DNA of 64,000 nt from Alteromonas sp. KUL42 (GCF_006538325.1 NZ_BJKK01000022.1:1-64000), one strand, 5' to 3'; positions 31,393 through 42,040 are shown, counted from the stretch's first letter. Program-made: numbers and translations. Notes: generated by a model not told the origin, from the letters alone.

Positions 31393-32127
31393 TTAACGTC
31401 TAAATATACTGCGATTACGACGAGGCCTAAAACGCTGATAAAGCAGGATTAGGCCAGTTAGGGTAAACAATACCGCACTGCCAGAAAACGTTAGTAATAA
31501 TGGACTATTAAAGTTACTTCTGTCTTTGTAATCCATGATATGCAGCATCCACATAAAATCGAACAGACGCCATGTATTGGTGCGTACACGCATCACCGAA
31601 CCTGTATTTGGGTCTAGGTAAAATCGCGTCTCAAGCTCATCATCAAACTGAACTTGCCAAAGAGGGGCGGTAAGGTTTTGCACTTCTTGAGGTAATTCAT
31701 CAATAAGCGCAGTGGTAACAACATTACCATCGCCCTGATATTGATGTGTGGCGAGCGCAGCAATAGCGTCTTCGTCTAACGCTGAAAGCAATTCCCCAGT
31801 TTGCGCATTATAGCGATATGTACTGCCGTCGTTGGTAATCTGATACACGGGTATGCTGCTTAACGCATCATTTTCACCAGAGCGAGAATCAACAATAACG
31901 CGCTGCGAAAAAGATAACGACGCGTCTTTACCGTATGAATGCAATACGGAAGAAGGGGAGGTTGCAGCGAGGTGCCAAGAGGTCTGAGGTGAGGTTTTTA
32001 AATGGTTCCCTCGCACTTCTTCAATGGGCAAGTAGGCCATAACGAACCCACTGATAAACCACAAGCCAATCTGTATTCCTAAGATAAGCCCCAGATAATT
32101 ATGAAGCGAACGCATCAACCTAAACAT
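31393..32127 (-). CDS. PepSY-domain membrane protein
   Basis: 244 aa. N-terminal TM (RSLHNYLGLILGIQIGLWF...), a periplasmic PepSY region (YRYNAQTGELLSALDED, RFYLDPNTGSVMRV), then WMLHIMDYKD and a C-terminal TM. Resembles the PiuB/FpvG-like iron-uptake reductases but is shorter, with one PepSY unit and fewer TMs. The His residues in RSLHNYLG and MLHIMD might bind heme; that is inference. Confidence 0.82.
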   Translation of the reverse strand: MFRLMRSLHNYLGLILGIQIGLWFISGFVMAYLPIEEVRGNHLKTSPQTSWHLAATSPSSVLHSYGKDASLSFSQRVIVDSRSGENDALSSIPVYQITNDGSTYRYNAQTGELLSALDEDAIAALATHQYQGDGNVVTTALIDELPQEVQNLTAPLWQVQFDDELETRFYLDPNTGSVMRVRTNTWRLFDFMWMLHIMDYKDRSNFNSPLLLTFSGSAVLFTLTGLILLYQRFRPRRNRSIFRR

Positions 32128-32241
32128 AATTTATTGTCTATTTTTTATTATTATTCGTTTATACAAACAGATAATAACGAATAGCGCAACAATTCGCGTT
32201 ACACTGGTGTTATTGAAAAGCATTTAAAAGAAGATGATACA

Positions 32242-32712
32242 TTGGAAAACGCCCTCATTTTAGCCGACGTACAAAATGTTTATTACACCTGTCGTCAGGC
32301 TTACAAACGCAATTTTAACTACAACAAATTGTGGAGTAGTGTTAGCCAACAAATGTCTATTCAAATGGCTTTTGCTTATGCAATAGATAAAGGCGACACC
32401 AAGCAGCGCGAGTTTCAAAATATCCTGCGAGCAATTGGGTTTGAGGTTAAATTAAAGCCTTTTATCCAACGAGCAGATGGCTCTGCGAAAGGTGATTGGG
32501 ATGTTGGGCTAACTGTAGATGCATTAGAACACGCGTCACATGTTGATCATGTGGTGTTGCTTTCAGGTGATGGTGACTTTGATATCTTGGTTGAAACTTT
32601 AAAAGCAAAAGGAAAAACGGTGACGGTTTACGGTGTGCCTTCACTTACCGCAGACAGTTTGCAAAAAGCAGCATCTAGGTTTGTTCCCATTGATACTGCT
32701 TTTTTGTTGTAG
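32242..32712 (+). CDS. NYN-domain (LabA/DUF88) putative RNase
   Basis: 156-aa PIN-like fold. Acidic residues at the NYN positions: ILADVQNVYY (Asp), GDWDVGLTVDALE (two Asp), and LLSGDGDFDILVE (two Asp). TTG start at 32242: an ATG eight bases upstream is out of frame and the protein's first strand begins right after the TTG. The substrate is unknown. Confidence 0.85.
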   Translation: MENALILADVQNVYYTCRQAYKRNFNYNKLWSSVSQQMSIQMAFAYAIDKGDTKQREFQNILRAIGFEVKLKPFIQRADGSAKGDWDVGLTVDALEHASHVDHVVLLSGDGDFDILVETLKAKGKTVTVYGVPSLTADSLQKAASRFVPIDTAFLL

Positions 32713-32738
32713 CTTTCGTTTTAGTACGCCATTCCCGG

Positions 32739-34457
32739 CTACTGAGAAACGATACTCTTTCCTCGGCCACTCTTTTCAGAGGCAGCATCTAAACCAGTAG
32801 ACGTGCGCTTAATTAAGTGCACATCACCGAAGCGTCGGTTATCAATAATATAGCCTTTAGCCTCTAGTGCTTTCAGTGTGCCTTCATCAAAACCATCGTG
32901 CATTCGAATGGTGTCTTTGGGTAAAAGCTGGTGATGGAAGCGAGGTGCGTTAGCGGCGTCCTCTGCACTCATGTCATATAACAAAGCGTTCAACAATGAC
33001 TGGGTTACTGATGAAATGATAGTTGTGCCGCCAGGCGAGCCTGTAACTAAAACTACCTTATCGTCTTTGGTAACAAGGGTTGGCGTCATTGACGATAACA
33101 TGCGTTTGTAGGGTTCAATAGCATTGGCTTCCCCACCTACGGCACCAAAAAAGTTTGGTACACCGGGTTTTGCACTGAAGTCGTCCATTTCATCGTTGAG
33201 CAAAAAGCCTGCACCAGCAACCACTACACCACTGCCAAACGTTAAGTTAATGGTTGTGGTATTTGCAACGGCATTGCCCCATTTGTCCATTACTGAAAAA
33301 TGTGTAGTATCTTCGCTCTCTTTAAGTCCTGGCTTTATGGTTTCGGTTACAGATATTTCTTGTGGCTGAATAGCCTGTGCGCGCTGCGCAATGTAAGTGG
33401 GCTCAGTGAGTTCTGCGACCGGTACTGAAACAAAGTCTGGATCGCCCATATACTCTGCGCGATCGGCAAATACGCGCTTACCAATTTCCGACATCACGTG
33501 AATATAGTCTGTACTGTTTTGTTCAGGCAAAGTGTGAGTTTTTGTATATGCTTCCAGCATACCAATCCACTGCGCTACCGCTACACCACCTGAACTTGGC
33601 GGTGGTGCTGTCACAAGCTCATAGCCCTGCCACGTTAAATGCAGTGGTTTGCGCCATACCGCTTTGTACGCTAACAAATCATCGTAGCTAATAAGGCCAC
33701 CGTTTTGCTGCATGAATTCCACAATATGCTCGGCCACTTCACCGGTATAAAAACCTGCTTTACCTTTGCTTTGTATGGCCTTTAACGTAGTAGCAAGTTC
33801 TGGCTGTTTGAATAATGTATTTGCTTTTGCGTGAGCGAAGTACTGACTGAAATTACTCTTGATGCCTTTCTCTTGAGTTCGTGAAATATAATGTGCAATA
33901 TTGCCCGCCAGTTTTTCATGCACGATAAAACCATTTTCCGCTAACTCCACTGCGGGTTGTAGCAGACGCTCCCAGCTCAACGTGCCGTATTTCTTATGCG
34001 CAGCCCACATCCCCGCTACCGTTCCAGGTATACCTGATGCCTTAGCGCCAAAGAGTAATTCATGGGTTTTTACATCGCCCTTGTCATCTAAATACATATC
34101 GCGATGGGCTTTACTTGGTGCCATTTCACGGTAGTCAAGAAAGTCGGTAGCATCTTCATACTTAATGGTCATAAAACCACCGCCCCCTACGTTGCCCGCT
34201 TCAGGAAGTGTTACTGCCAGTACAAACTGTGCCGTAATGGCTGCATCAATGGCATTTCCACCTTCTTGTAAGACTTGCATTGCGGCATCGGCGCTATAGC
34301 TGTCAGGCATGGCAACAGCTTGCTGACTAAGTTCAGAAGAGGTTACGACATGCGCTGTGTTATTGGTGTCTTGTGGCGCATAAGCGCACCCAACTGCAAT
34401 ACCTACAAATGCTAAAGTAACTACTAGGTAAAGTTTCTTCGTCATTTTGCTAATCAT
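32739..34457 (-). CDS. ggt: Gamma-glutamyltranspeptidase, lipoprotein form
   Basis: 572 aa. The N-terminus carries a type II signal with lipobox GIAVG-C, so it should be membrane-anchored, unlike the soluble periplasmic E. coli enzyme. The autoprocessing site and nucleophile are visible at EDTTHFSVMD. Substrate-loop residues SSMTPT and GSPGG are conserved. It cleaves and transfers gamma-glutamyl groups from glutathione. AGGAGG six bases before the ATG makes this start firm. Confidence 0.95.
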   Translation of the reverse strand: MISKMTKKLYLVVTLAFVGIAVGCAYAPQDTNNTAHVVTSSELSQQAVAMPDSYSADAAMQVLQEGGNAIDAAITAQFVLAVTLPEAGNVGGGGFMTIKYEDATDFLDYREMAPSKAHRDMYLDDKGDVKTHELLFGAKASGIPGTVAGMWAAHKKYGTLSWERLLQPAVELAENGFIVHEKLAGNIAHYISRTQEKGIKSNFSQYFAHAKANTLFKQPELATTLKAIQSKGKAGFYTGEVAEHIVEFMQQNGGLISYDDLLAYKAVWRKPLHLTWQGYELVTAPPPSSGGVAVAQWIGMLEAYTKTHTLPEQNSTDYIHVMSEIGKRVFADRAEYMGDPDFVSVPVAELTEPTYIAQRAQAIQPQEISVTETIKPGLKESEDTTHFSVMDKWGNAVANTTTINLTFGSGVVVAGAGFLLNDEMDDFSAKPGVPNFFGAVGGEANAIEPYKRMLSSMTPTLVTKDDKVVLVTGSPGGTTIISSVTQSLLNALLYDMSAEDAANAPRFHHQLLPKDTIRMHDGFDEGTLKALEAKGYIIDNRRFGDVHLIKRTSTGLDAASEKSGRGKSIVSQ

Positions 34458-34536
34458 GTATAACCTCCTTTATATCCATAAAAAGTGTGTCTGCGATTTG
34501 CCATGCGTGTGAATAAAAGCGCACTGTACGTGTTTG

Positions 34537-35910
34537 TTACAGCATCACTAAACTTGCGACAAAATAGGCAATAAGGGTGAGTGCCCCAGCAAAAAGTGCA
34601 TAGGGGAACTGAGTTTTTACGTGTGTGAGTACATCACATCCTGCTGCCAACGATGACACTGCGGTAGTGTCAGAAATGGGAGAGCAGTGATCGCCAAAAA
34701 TTCCGCCTCCTAAAATAGCGCCTATTACCAATGATGGGGGTAACCCTAAACTTTGAATAAGGGGAACACCAATTGGAATTAATATGGCGAAAGTACCCCA
34801 CGATGTGCCGGTAGTAAATGACATAATGGCACCAGCAATAAATAGCATTGGAACAATTAATACAACGGGTAAGTATTCACCCACAATGCCAGCAACAAAA
34901 ACGCCTGTTCCTAATTCTTTTAGGCTGTTTCCTAAGGTTAGTGATAACAGCACAATGGTCACCAAGGGCAGTAATTCACCCATTCCCTTAAACCCAATAT
35001 CTACCGCTTCTTTGTGGGTAAAACGTTTGTGAATAAGCAACAAACCATATGCAATGGCTGTAGCAAGCGCTGTCGCGTAAAGAACGGATTTACTACCGCT
35101 CCCCTCAGACAGTACACCATTGCCTGTCCAAAACATAAAGCCGACCATGCTTAACACCATGACAAGCAATGGTACTAACATAAAGCGTGCTTTCGTAGCA
35201 GGTTCGGTTACTTGGGTTGCCTCGGTGCTAGATAGCGCCAGTTCTTCGTCCTGCATCAGCCCGTGAACTTTGTCGGCCGAAATGGTGTAGGCCACGATTA
35301 TCAACGTGAAAATGGCGTAAAAATTGAAAAATACACTGCCCCATAGAATAGAAGCAGAAGACGCTGGTAGTTCGTAGCTGTCGAGTAAACTTAAAATAAA
35401 CGCACCCCAACCATTGAGTAATATCAGGATGCACACGGGGGCACTGGTAGAGTCGATAATATAGGCTAGCCGTGCTCTACTCATTGAGAAGCGATCAAAC
35501 AAGCCGCGCGCGAAAATACCGGCTGTCAGTACACTTAAGTTTGATTCGATAAAAACAGCAATACCAGTCAGCATGGTAAGACCGCCCACTTGGCGTCGAC
35601 TCTTTGCTACGCCTTTGCCAACCAAGTAGTTCACCGTTGCGGTTACACCACCTGAATCTCGAATAAAAGCGAGTAACGCGCCCACAAGTACTGAGAAAAT
35701 AAGCACGCGGGTATTACCTGGGCTTGAAGCAGTATCAACAACACGTTCAATAGCGTTTATTGGGGCCATAAAGCTAGTGGTTATATCAGCATTGACTAAA
35801 ATGAGGGCCTCTGCACACAGCACAGCTAATGCTAGAGCTAGGATGACTTCTTTTTTCCAAAAAACGACAGCAATAGCCACGAGAGGGGGGATGACTGACA
35901 TCCAATCCAT
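34537..35910 (-). CDS. NhaC-family Na+/H+ antiporter
   Basis: 457 aa with about 11-12 TMs. Family regions: LVGALLAFIRDSGG, FIESNLSVLTAG, IDSTSAPVCI, TTGTSWGTFAILIPI and GDHCSPISDTT. ATG at 35910 has GGAAAG at good spacing; an in-frame TTG four codons earlier is unlikely. Some members exchange malate/lactate or amino acids, so the ion specificity is inferred. It is followed by ggt on the same strand after ~80 bp. Confidence 0.9.
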   Translation of the reverse strand: MDWMSVIPPLVAIAVVFWKKEVILALALAVLCAEALILVNADITTSFMAPINAIERVVDTASSPGNTRVLIFSVLVGALLAFIRDSGGVTATVNYLVGKGVAKSRRQVGGLTMLTGIAVFIESNLSVLTAGIFARGLFDRFSMSRARLAYIIDSTSAPVCILILLNGWGAFILSLLDSYELPASSASILWGSVFFNFYAIFTLIIVAYTISADKVHGLMQDEELALSSTEATQVTEPATKARFMLVPLLVMVLSMVGFMFWTGNGVLSEGSGSKSVLYATALATAIAYGLLLIHKRFTHKEAVDIGFKGMGELLPLVTIVLLSLTLGNSLKELGTGVFVAGIVGEYLPVVLIVPMLFIAGAIMSFTTGTSWGTFAILIPIGVPLIQSLGLPPSLVIGAILGGGIFGDHCSPISDTTAVSSLAAGCDVLTHVKTQFPYALFAGALTLIAYFVASLVML

Positions 35911-36192
35911 ACTTCTTTCCAATGTTAAATGTTTTAGTTATTTCTGAGCTTTTGAAATGCAATTCACCCTTGTAACCGAGTGTCAATTCGCGGGTCTAGT
36001 CAGAAAAACCAAAGGGTGAACCTATGATGAATAACCTACTAACCTGCTAAAGTTATAAAGGTGACAGGCTCAATATTTACTACAATTCATGCGTCTATGC
36101 GCTTCTTTTTATACAAATCACATAGCACATTACACACTAATTTATGGTAGCGTACCGTATTGTTCGTTGTGATACCAAGGATATGATCAACA

Positions 36193-38205
36193 TTGCTATT
36201 TTCTCAATTATTTAGGTCCTTTTCTTCATCTCACCTAAATAGGTATGTTGCTAGTTTATTTGCTCTGTTCGGCTGGAGCATTTGTGCTCAAGCGCAGCCT
36301 ACTCTAACGAGCCTAGCATCGATGCAACTTACAACCAATTTGACTGAGCTAGCATTGGAAAAAGAAACGCACGCAATGCTGGGTCAAAAAATTATCCTGG
36401 ATTTTCGTTATTTCTGTAATGACGATACACCGTCAAATCAATGTCGCACGCCATTGACCGAGATCCCTTCGGAAATTTTAGAGTTACTCAGTACACACAA
36501 TATTGGTGGAGTTATACTTTTTTCCGAAAATATCAAAGACTCCACTCAATTAATTACTTTAAATTACACCATGCAACAGCACATGGCACAAAAGGGGCTG
36601 TCACCATTATTTATCGCTGTAGATCAAGAAGGCGGCAGAGTGGCTCGGTTACCATCAGCATTGCTTCCTCCTTTTGCAGGCAATATGGCCATAGGTGCCA
36701 GTTTTCATCATCACGGCGTGGCATTTTCTGAGAATATTGCCGCTTACATTGGGCAAACGCTATTGCCTTTGGGGATCAACACAAACTTTGCGCCCTCGGT
36801 AGATGTAAACAGTGAACCGAAGAATCCCGTCATTAATATACGAAGTTTCTCTGAGCAACCTCAGCAAGTTGCCGCATTGGGGGGCGCGTTTGTGAAAGCA
36901 ATGCAAGGTGCTGGTGTCATTAGCGCTCTAAAGCACTTTCCCGGTCACGGTGACACTCATATTGATAGTCATACTGGGTTGCCCCGAGTGGATCATACGC
37001 GTTCACATGCTATGTCCAGTGATATACTGCCTTTTGCCAGTATTATCAATAGTGAAAGTGCTCCCGCCATGGTGATGACAGCGCATATTCAGTATCCGTC
37101 TTTGGACAGCACGACGGTGGAAGACAAAAAAGGGAATATGCAAGTTTTACCTGCCACGCTATCGAAGCGAATTATCACAGATTTACTCAGAGCTCAGCTT
37201 GGTTATCAAGGGGTGGTGGTAACTGACGCACTTGATATGGGTGGAATCTCGCAGTTTTTTGAGCCCGAGGAGGCTATGTTGAAGGCGTTTCAAGCCGGTG
37301 CTGATATTGCTTTAATGCCATTCACAATACGCAACCACAGTGACATTCAAGAATTTGGTCATTTGATGCAAACGGTTTCTAGGCGCTTGCAAAGCAGCAA
37401 AGAGAATCTTGATATCCTTAAGGCATCGTACAATCGAATTAATAAAGTCAAACAACGTTATCAGTTGCAGAAGTTTGTTAGTAAACCCCAATCATGGTGG
37501 ATAAAAGAACTTAAAGGGCGGAGCGATACCTCCAACACTACTTCTAGTTCCCATTCTCATAAGGGTAAATATCTTGAGAGAGCGCTTTCTGAAGCTGCAG
37601 CCACCGTTTTGTATGGCAAATCTCATTTACCGCTCACACAGAAACAGTGGTTAGCACTAATGCCTGATACAGCAAGATGTTTAGCGTTTGAATCAGCAAT
37701 ACTGAAGAGCTTTAAGATACAAGGAAATGCCGAAACAGAGCTTCAATTCGCGTGTTTACCACTTACCTCTTTGCCGAACAAACGGTTGACCAAGCGCCTT
37801 ATTACTGAATCCAACGTACTGATCGTTGGAGATATCACTCCACAACATGCTAATTACGAACTAGGCGGTCTAGATAATAAAGAAAGCATAGCTAAAAGAG
37901 CTAAGTTGGATGATGTTCACGCGTTTGCGAAAGAAATGATGCAGTTTGCCAAATCAGAAGACAAAACCGTGGTATTTACACCGTTTCGCATGCCCTATAT
38001 AGCCGCTGAGGTTAAACCTTTTACAGATATTGCGATTGCTACGTTTAGCTATGTAGTAACCATAGAATCTGAAGTAAACGAAGCGACAGTAGTACATAGT
38101 CACGTATTTAATGCATTGGCTCATGTATTGACAGGTAAAATAAAAGCACAAGGGCGATCCCCTGTCAGTAAGATGCAATTACTTTCTGACAGTAAAATCC
38201 AATAA
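36193..38205 (+). CDS. nagZ: Secreted two-domain GH3 beta-N-acetylglucosaminidase, NagZ-like
   Basis: 670 aa, twice the length of cytosolic E. coli NagZ, close to the two-domain Bacillus enzyme. Signal peptide (about 1-34, ending AQA) after a basic N-terminus. The GH3 catalytic domain has DQEGGRV at 144-150, the NagZ-specific His-Asp motif KHFPGHGDTHIDSH at 247-260 (acid/base His) and nucleophile Asp345 in VTDALDM. The C-terminal ~270 residues form a second alpha/beta domain. It removes GlcNAc from muropeptides or cell-wall glycans. TTG at 36193 is the best start; no in-frame ATG precedes the signal peptide. The MscS gene follows after 10 bp. Confidence 0.87.
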   Translation: MLFSQLFRSFSSSHLNRYVASLFALFGWSICAQAQPTLTSLASMQLTTNLTELALEKETHAMLGQKIILDFRYFCNDDTPSNQCRTPLTEIPSEILELLSTHNIGGVILFSENIKDSTQLITLNYTMQQHMAQKGLSPLFIAVDQEGGRVARLPSALLPPFAGNMAIGASFHHHGVAFSENIAAYIGQTLLPLGINTNFAPSVDVNSEPKNPVINIRSFSEQPQQVAALGGAFVKAMQGAGVISALKHFPGHGDTHIDSHTGLPRVDHTRSHAMSSDILPFASIINSESAPAMVMTAHIQYPSLDSTTVEDKKGNMQVLPATLSKRIITDLLRAQLGYQGVVVTDALDMGGISQFFEPEEAMLKAFQAGADIALMPFTIRNHSDIQEFGHLMQTVSRRLQSSKENLDILKASYNRINKVKQRYQLQKFVSKPQSWWIKELKGRSDTSNTTSSSHSHKGKYLERALSEAAATVLYGKSHLPLTQKQWLALMPDTARCLAFESAILKSFKIQGNAETELQFACLPLTSLPNKRLTKRLITESNVLIVGDITPQHANYELGGLDNKESIAKRAKLDDVHAFAKEMMQFAKSEDKTVVFTPFRMPYIAAEVKPFTDIAIATFSYVVTIESEVNEATVVHSHVFNALAHVLTGKIKAQGRSPVSKMQLLSDSKIQ

Positions 38206-38215
38206 GGAGCGCCAG

Positions 38216-39325
38216 ATGGACTCACAACATCTTCTCGACAACCTACTTAACGTTATTTTTCTTTTCATCCCGTTGATTATCGTAATTGTTTTGGTTTTGG
38301 GAAGCCTCGCTGGGCTTCATTATTTTCTACTGGCTAAACACGGGCACCTTTCTAGTGAGCAAAAATTGCTTAGACAAGTAAGTATGTTGGTACTTACTAT
38401 TGTAGGATCTGTTGTAATTGCGATGACATTACCGGTTAGTGAAAGTACACGAAACCAAGTTATTGCTCTTATCGGAGTATTGCTTTCTGGTGTTATCGCC
38501 TTTTCTTCTACCACTATAGTCAGTAATTTAATGGCGGGTATCGTCCTTAGAGTAAACAAACCATTTAAGGTGGGAGACTTTATTAAGGTAGACCGATACA
38601 GCGGTAGAGTGACCGAAATGGGGTTACTAGATACCGAGATCCAAACCGAAAGTCGAGAGCTCATTGCCTTTGCGAATACGTTGATGGTGAATTCTCCAGT
38701 GTCAGTAACACGAGCATCGGGAGCGGTGGTGAGCGTTGAGTTGAGTTTAGGGTATGATCTACACCATAGCTTGGTAGAGCGCTTCCTGATTGAAGCGGCA
38801 AAGGCCGCACAGCTGTCAGATCCTTTTGTGCAAGTAATATCCTTGGGTGATTTCTCTGTTAGTTATCGGGTTTCTGGCTTGTTGCTTGAGGTTAATAGTT
38901 TAGTGAGTGCGCGGTCTCGCTTACACAAAGCCGTTCTTGATACCCTACATAACAACGATATAGAGATAGTTTCTCCGGCATTTGTTAATCAAAGACCACA
39001 AATTGAGGGCTCTAGAATATTGGCTAAAACACCTAGACAGAACATTCTTTCAACAGCTATGGCTGATGCTTATTCATCCACTGTAGAAAATACTCCAGAG
39101 AATGTTATTTTTGATAAAGCGGAGCAAGCGCAACAACAGGCGAGAACTAAGGATTCACTTACTCAAGCGTTAGCTGAAATTGAATCTCAACTAGAAAATG
39201 CACAAGGAGAAAATAAAGCAGAACTAAAGCTAAAAAAAGAGAAAATTGAAGAAACGTTAGGCGAATTGATAAATCAAAAGCTTCAAGATGATGACGTGGT
39301 AACCACTACAAACAGGAATATTTGA
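38216..39325 (+). CDS. MscS-family mechanosensitive channel
   Basis: 369 aa. Three TM helices: about 11-36, 52-72 and the pore helix near 80-105 (ALIGVLLSGVIAFSSTTIVSNLMAGI). Then the MscS beta domain FKVGDFIKVDRYSGRVTEMGLLDTEIQT. The C-terminus has an extra ~90 residues with a charged coiled coil (AQQQARTKDSLTQALAEI...). AAGGAG ribosome site. Translationally close to the GH3 gene, so it may protect cells during uptake of cell-wall fragments. Confidence 0.88.
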   Translation: MDSQHLLDNLLNVIFLFIPLIIVIVLVLGSLAGLHYFLLAKHGHLSSEQKLLRQVSMLVLTIVGSVVIAMTLPVSESTRNQVIALIGVLLSGVIAFSSTTIVSNLMAGIVLRVNKPFKVGDFIKVDRYSGRVTEMGLLDTEIQTESRELIAFANTLMVNSPVSVTRASGAVVSVELSLGYDLHHSLVERFLIEAAKAAQLSDPFVQVISLGDFSVSYRVSGLLLEVNSLVSARSRLHKAVLDTLHNNDIEIVSPAFVNQRPQIEGSRILAKTPRQNILSTAMADAYSSTVENTPENVIFDKAEQAQQQARTKDSLTQALAEIESQLENAQGENKAELKLKKEKIEETLGELINQKLQDDDVVTTTNRNI

Positions 39326-39438
39326 GTGCTCAAGTTTACGAAATAGTTAACTTGAATTGGCAAATGTAACGGCCATCTATATCATTAGCAATTTGGTAAG
39401 ACGAACAAACGAGACTGCGATAGCTGCCTGTTAGTTGC

Positions 39439-40812
39439 TCATTTTTGTTCTTTTTCTGGATAGAGTAAATAAGAGTGGCGTTTGCGTTTAAACCCCTCTA
39501 AATCTTGTTGCCATGAATCTCGTATCTGCTTTGCGTTTACACCGTTTTCTAGCATTTTTCGTAGTTGATCCGTACCAGCTAATTTATCAAAAAACGCGGG
39601 GCGAGTGAAAAAGACATCATCTTTTCCTTTCATTAAATTAAACTGTTTGTAAGTGTTTACTATCATTTCAATGTTTAGCCCTTCTATTTTATTATTCTTG
39701 GTAAAATTATGTGTGTTAGTGTTTACTAACATGGTGGCGTAAAGTTCTGTGTCTTCGTGTTTTGGAGAAGGCGCTGCCTGATTAGCCTTCACCGTTATAC
39801 GGTCGTCACCAATAGGTACTGTCGGGTGACCAACTAATTGAAAAGGAAATGTTGTACCTCTGCCAACACTGATATCAGTGCCTTCAAAAAAACACAATGT
39901 GGGGTAAAGGGTTATAGCGGCATCATTTGGTAAGTTTGGACTTGGTGAAACAGGTAGCGAATAAATCTGCTGTTTAACGTAGTTTGATATAGGTATAACC
40001 GTTAGAGTAGAGGTGCTATCAGCAGGGATGTCAGCCCAGTTCTCACCCAATATCATATTGGCCAGTTCGCCAAGCGTCATGCCGTGCAATACGGGAATGG
40101 GGTGCATACCCACAAATGATGAGAAAGCGCTTTCTAGTAAAGGGCCGTCTACAAATCGTCCATTGGGGTTGGGGCGGTCGAGCACAATCACATCAATGTT
40201 ATTTTCAAAGGCTGCTTCAATCACATAATGCAGCGTACTTAAGTAAGTATAAAACCTTACGCCCACATCCTGGATATCAAAGACAAGGGTATCGATATCG
40301 GACAGCATCTCAGGTGTTGGCTTTTTGGTTTTGCCGTACAGTGAAAAAATGGGCAATCCAGTCTTTGCATCGATATGGTTGTTGACCTTTTCACCAGCGC
40401 CTTTGTCACCGCGAAAACCATGTTCAGGGGACAGCACCGCAGTAACATTGATATTTTTAGCTAGCAGTTTGTCGAGTAAATGTGTGCTATTTGTGTATTG
40501 AGCAGCCATGTCCATTTTCGACTCGCCCGTAAACTTCACATGGCGCTTCACACCGCCCTTGATATCGTTCTTCACATCGCGCGCTACATCAAACTCTCGC
40601 AAAAGGGCACTTTGATTAACCACTAATCCAACCCGTTTACCTTCTAATAATGGTAAGTAAGTACTGAGCTGTTCAGCACCCATGACTAATTCTTTCTTAG
40701 CGCTAACGGCGTTGCTAGCATGGACTGACTCAGTAAGCGTCGCGTTTGCGTTGGCATAGTAACTACCAGCAAAGGTATAAAGCGTGCACCAGAAAATGAT
40801 TAAAACTCGCAT
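39439..40812 (-). CDS. namZ: DUF1343 / NamZ-like exo-beta-N-acetylmuramidase (GH171)
   Basis: 457 aa from ATG 40812. Longer frames (GTG at 40878, ATG at 40854) overlap murQ; 40812 lies 10 bp after the murQ stop and opens a signal peptide ending ANANA. No good ribosome site is visible, so the start is uncertain. The DUF1343 blocks are complete: VGLVVNQSA, SPEHGFRGDKGAG, TGLPIFSLYG, DIQDVGVRFYTY, DRPNPNGR, HGMTLGELA. B. subtilis NamZ of this family releases MurNAc from the non-reducing end of glycan chains. Its pairing with murQ and the GH3 fits. Confidence 0.85.
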   Translation of the reverse strand: MRVLIIFWCTLYTFAGSYYANANATLTESVHASNAVSAKKELVMGAEQLSTYLPLLEGKRVGLVVNQSALLREFDVARDVKNDIKGGVKRHVKFTGESKMDMAAQYTNSTHLLDKLLAKNINVTAVLSPEHGFRGDKGAGEKVNNHIDAKTGLPIFSLYGKTKKPTPEMLSDIDTLVFDIQDVGVRFYTYLSTLHYVIEAAFENNIDVIVLDRPNPNGRFVDGPLLESAFSSFVGMHPIPVLHGMTLGELANMILGENWADIPADSTSTLTVIPISNYVKQQIYSLPVSPSPNLPNDAAITLYPTLCFFEGTDISVGRGTTFPFQLVGHPTVPIGDDRITVKANQAAPSPKHEDTELYATMLVNTNTHNFTKNNKIEGLNIEMIVNTYKQFNLMKGKDDVFFTRPAFFDKLAGTDQLRKMLENGVNAKQIRDSWQQDLEGFKRKRHSYLLYPEKEQK

Positions 40813-40822
40813 GTTTAGAAAT

Positions 40823-41767
40823 CTAGTTATTAGAGTGTGAAGAGGTGATGGCATGTCGCAAATAGCCTTGATGCTCACTAAGCTGTTCGCTGGCGCCTTT
40901 TGACGTCAAACCCGTCAGTATCATAAGAATAGCTACCTTAGCTTTATTATTGCACTCGGTGAGGGCGTTTTGCGCTGTTGCTTCGTCGCATTCAGTGGCT
41001 TGCATAACAATTCTAAGTGCGCGAGCTTTTAACTTTTCATTGGTAGCATTCACATCCACCATTAGGTTTTGGTAAGTTTTCCCAAGTTTGATCATAGTAG
41101 CGGTGCTAATCATGTTCAGAATCATTTTTTGCGCCGTACCTGACTTCATACGTGTACTGCCGGTAAGGGCTTCTGCGCCCACCACAGGGCAAATGGTAAT
41201 ATCTGCGTATGTAAAAATACTTGCGTTGGGGCTACAAGCAATTGCTGCGGTAGCGCATCCTAGCGATTTGGCGTATTCAAGTGCGCCACTTACGTAAGGC
41301 GTGCGCCCACTAGCAGATAATCCCACTACAGTGTCATTCATGTGAAGGGCTATATTCTCTAAATCGATCTTTCCCGCTGCAGTGTTGTCTTCTGCTCCTT
41401 CAACAGCGTGAACAAGGGCTTTATTGCCTCCTGCGATAATACCCACAACCAATGAGTCTGGAACGCTAAACGTGGGGCGGCATTCAACAGCATCTAATAT
41501 GCCTAATCGCCCACTGGTACCAGCCCCGATATATATTAAACGGCCGCCTTTTTGAATACTGGTAGTGGCTGCATCTACCACTTGGGCAATACTCGGTATT
41601 TGAGTCTCAACAGCCTGTGCCACCTTTTTATCTTCATTGTTGATACGCTTTAAAATGCCTTCACTTGGCAAAGTATCGATATCTAAAGTATTCGGGTTTC
41701 GCCCCTCAGATACAATTCGCTCTAGAGAGTGGGCCAAAGTATGAAGGTGTGCATGTTCGTTGGACAT
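40823..41767 (-). CDS. murQ: N-acetylmuramic acid 6-phosphate etherase MurQ
   Basis: 314 aa. Cleaves the lactyl ether of MurNAc-6P, giving GlcNAc-6P. SIS-fold motifs: IYIGAGTSGRLGILDA, the catalytic Glu in VECRPTF, VVGLSASGRTPYV, TGSTRMKSGTAQKMILNM. Upstream partner of the NamZ-like gene on the same strand (10-14 bp gap), so an operon. Neither MurP nor AnmK, which would make its substrate, is in the window. Confidence 0.95.
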   Translation of the reverse strand: MSNEHAHLHTLAHSLERIVSEGRNPNTLDIDTLPSEGILKRINNEDKKVAQAVETQIPSIAQVVDAATTSIQKGGRLIYIGAGTSGRLGILDAVECRPTFSVPDSLVVGIIAGGNKALVHAVEGAEDNTAAGKIDLENIALHMNDTVVGLSASGRTPYVSGALEYAKSLGCATAAIACSPNASIFTYADITICPVVGAEALTGSTRMKSGTAQKMILNMISTATMIKLGKTYQNLMVDVNATNEKLKARALRIVMQATECDEATAQNALTECNNKAKVAILMILTGLTSKGASEQLSEHQGYLRHAITSSHSNN

Positions 41768-42040
41768 TAAAAAGCCTTAGTGATGCTGTATAATACGAAA
41801 GTTAGCCGGACCTGTTGATAGACCAAAACTCGCATACAAAAAAACAACAGGTACTTTGGCTATGCTAACAAGAAAATGCATATTGTTCTTCAGTGAAGAT
41901 GGTCTTCGATATGAATTGCCTAACTTGTCTATTCTAAAGCACGTTTTCATGAAACTCGTGATACAATTTCCTTTCCAAATCCTCTTGTTCTAACGATATA
42001 GGCGCTAACGTCTAATTTCATTCAAGGAAGTTGTTTTTCT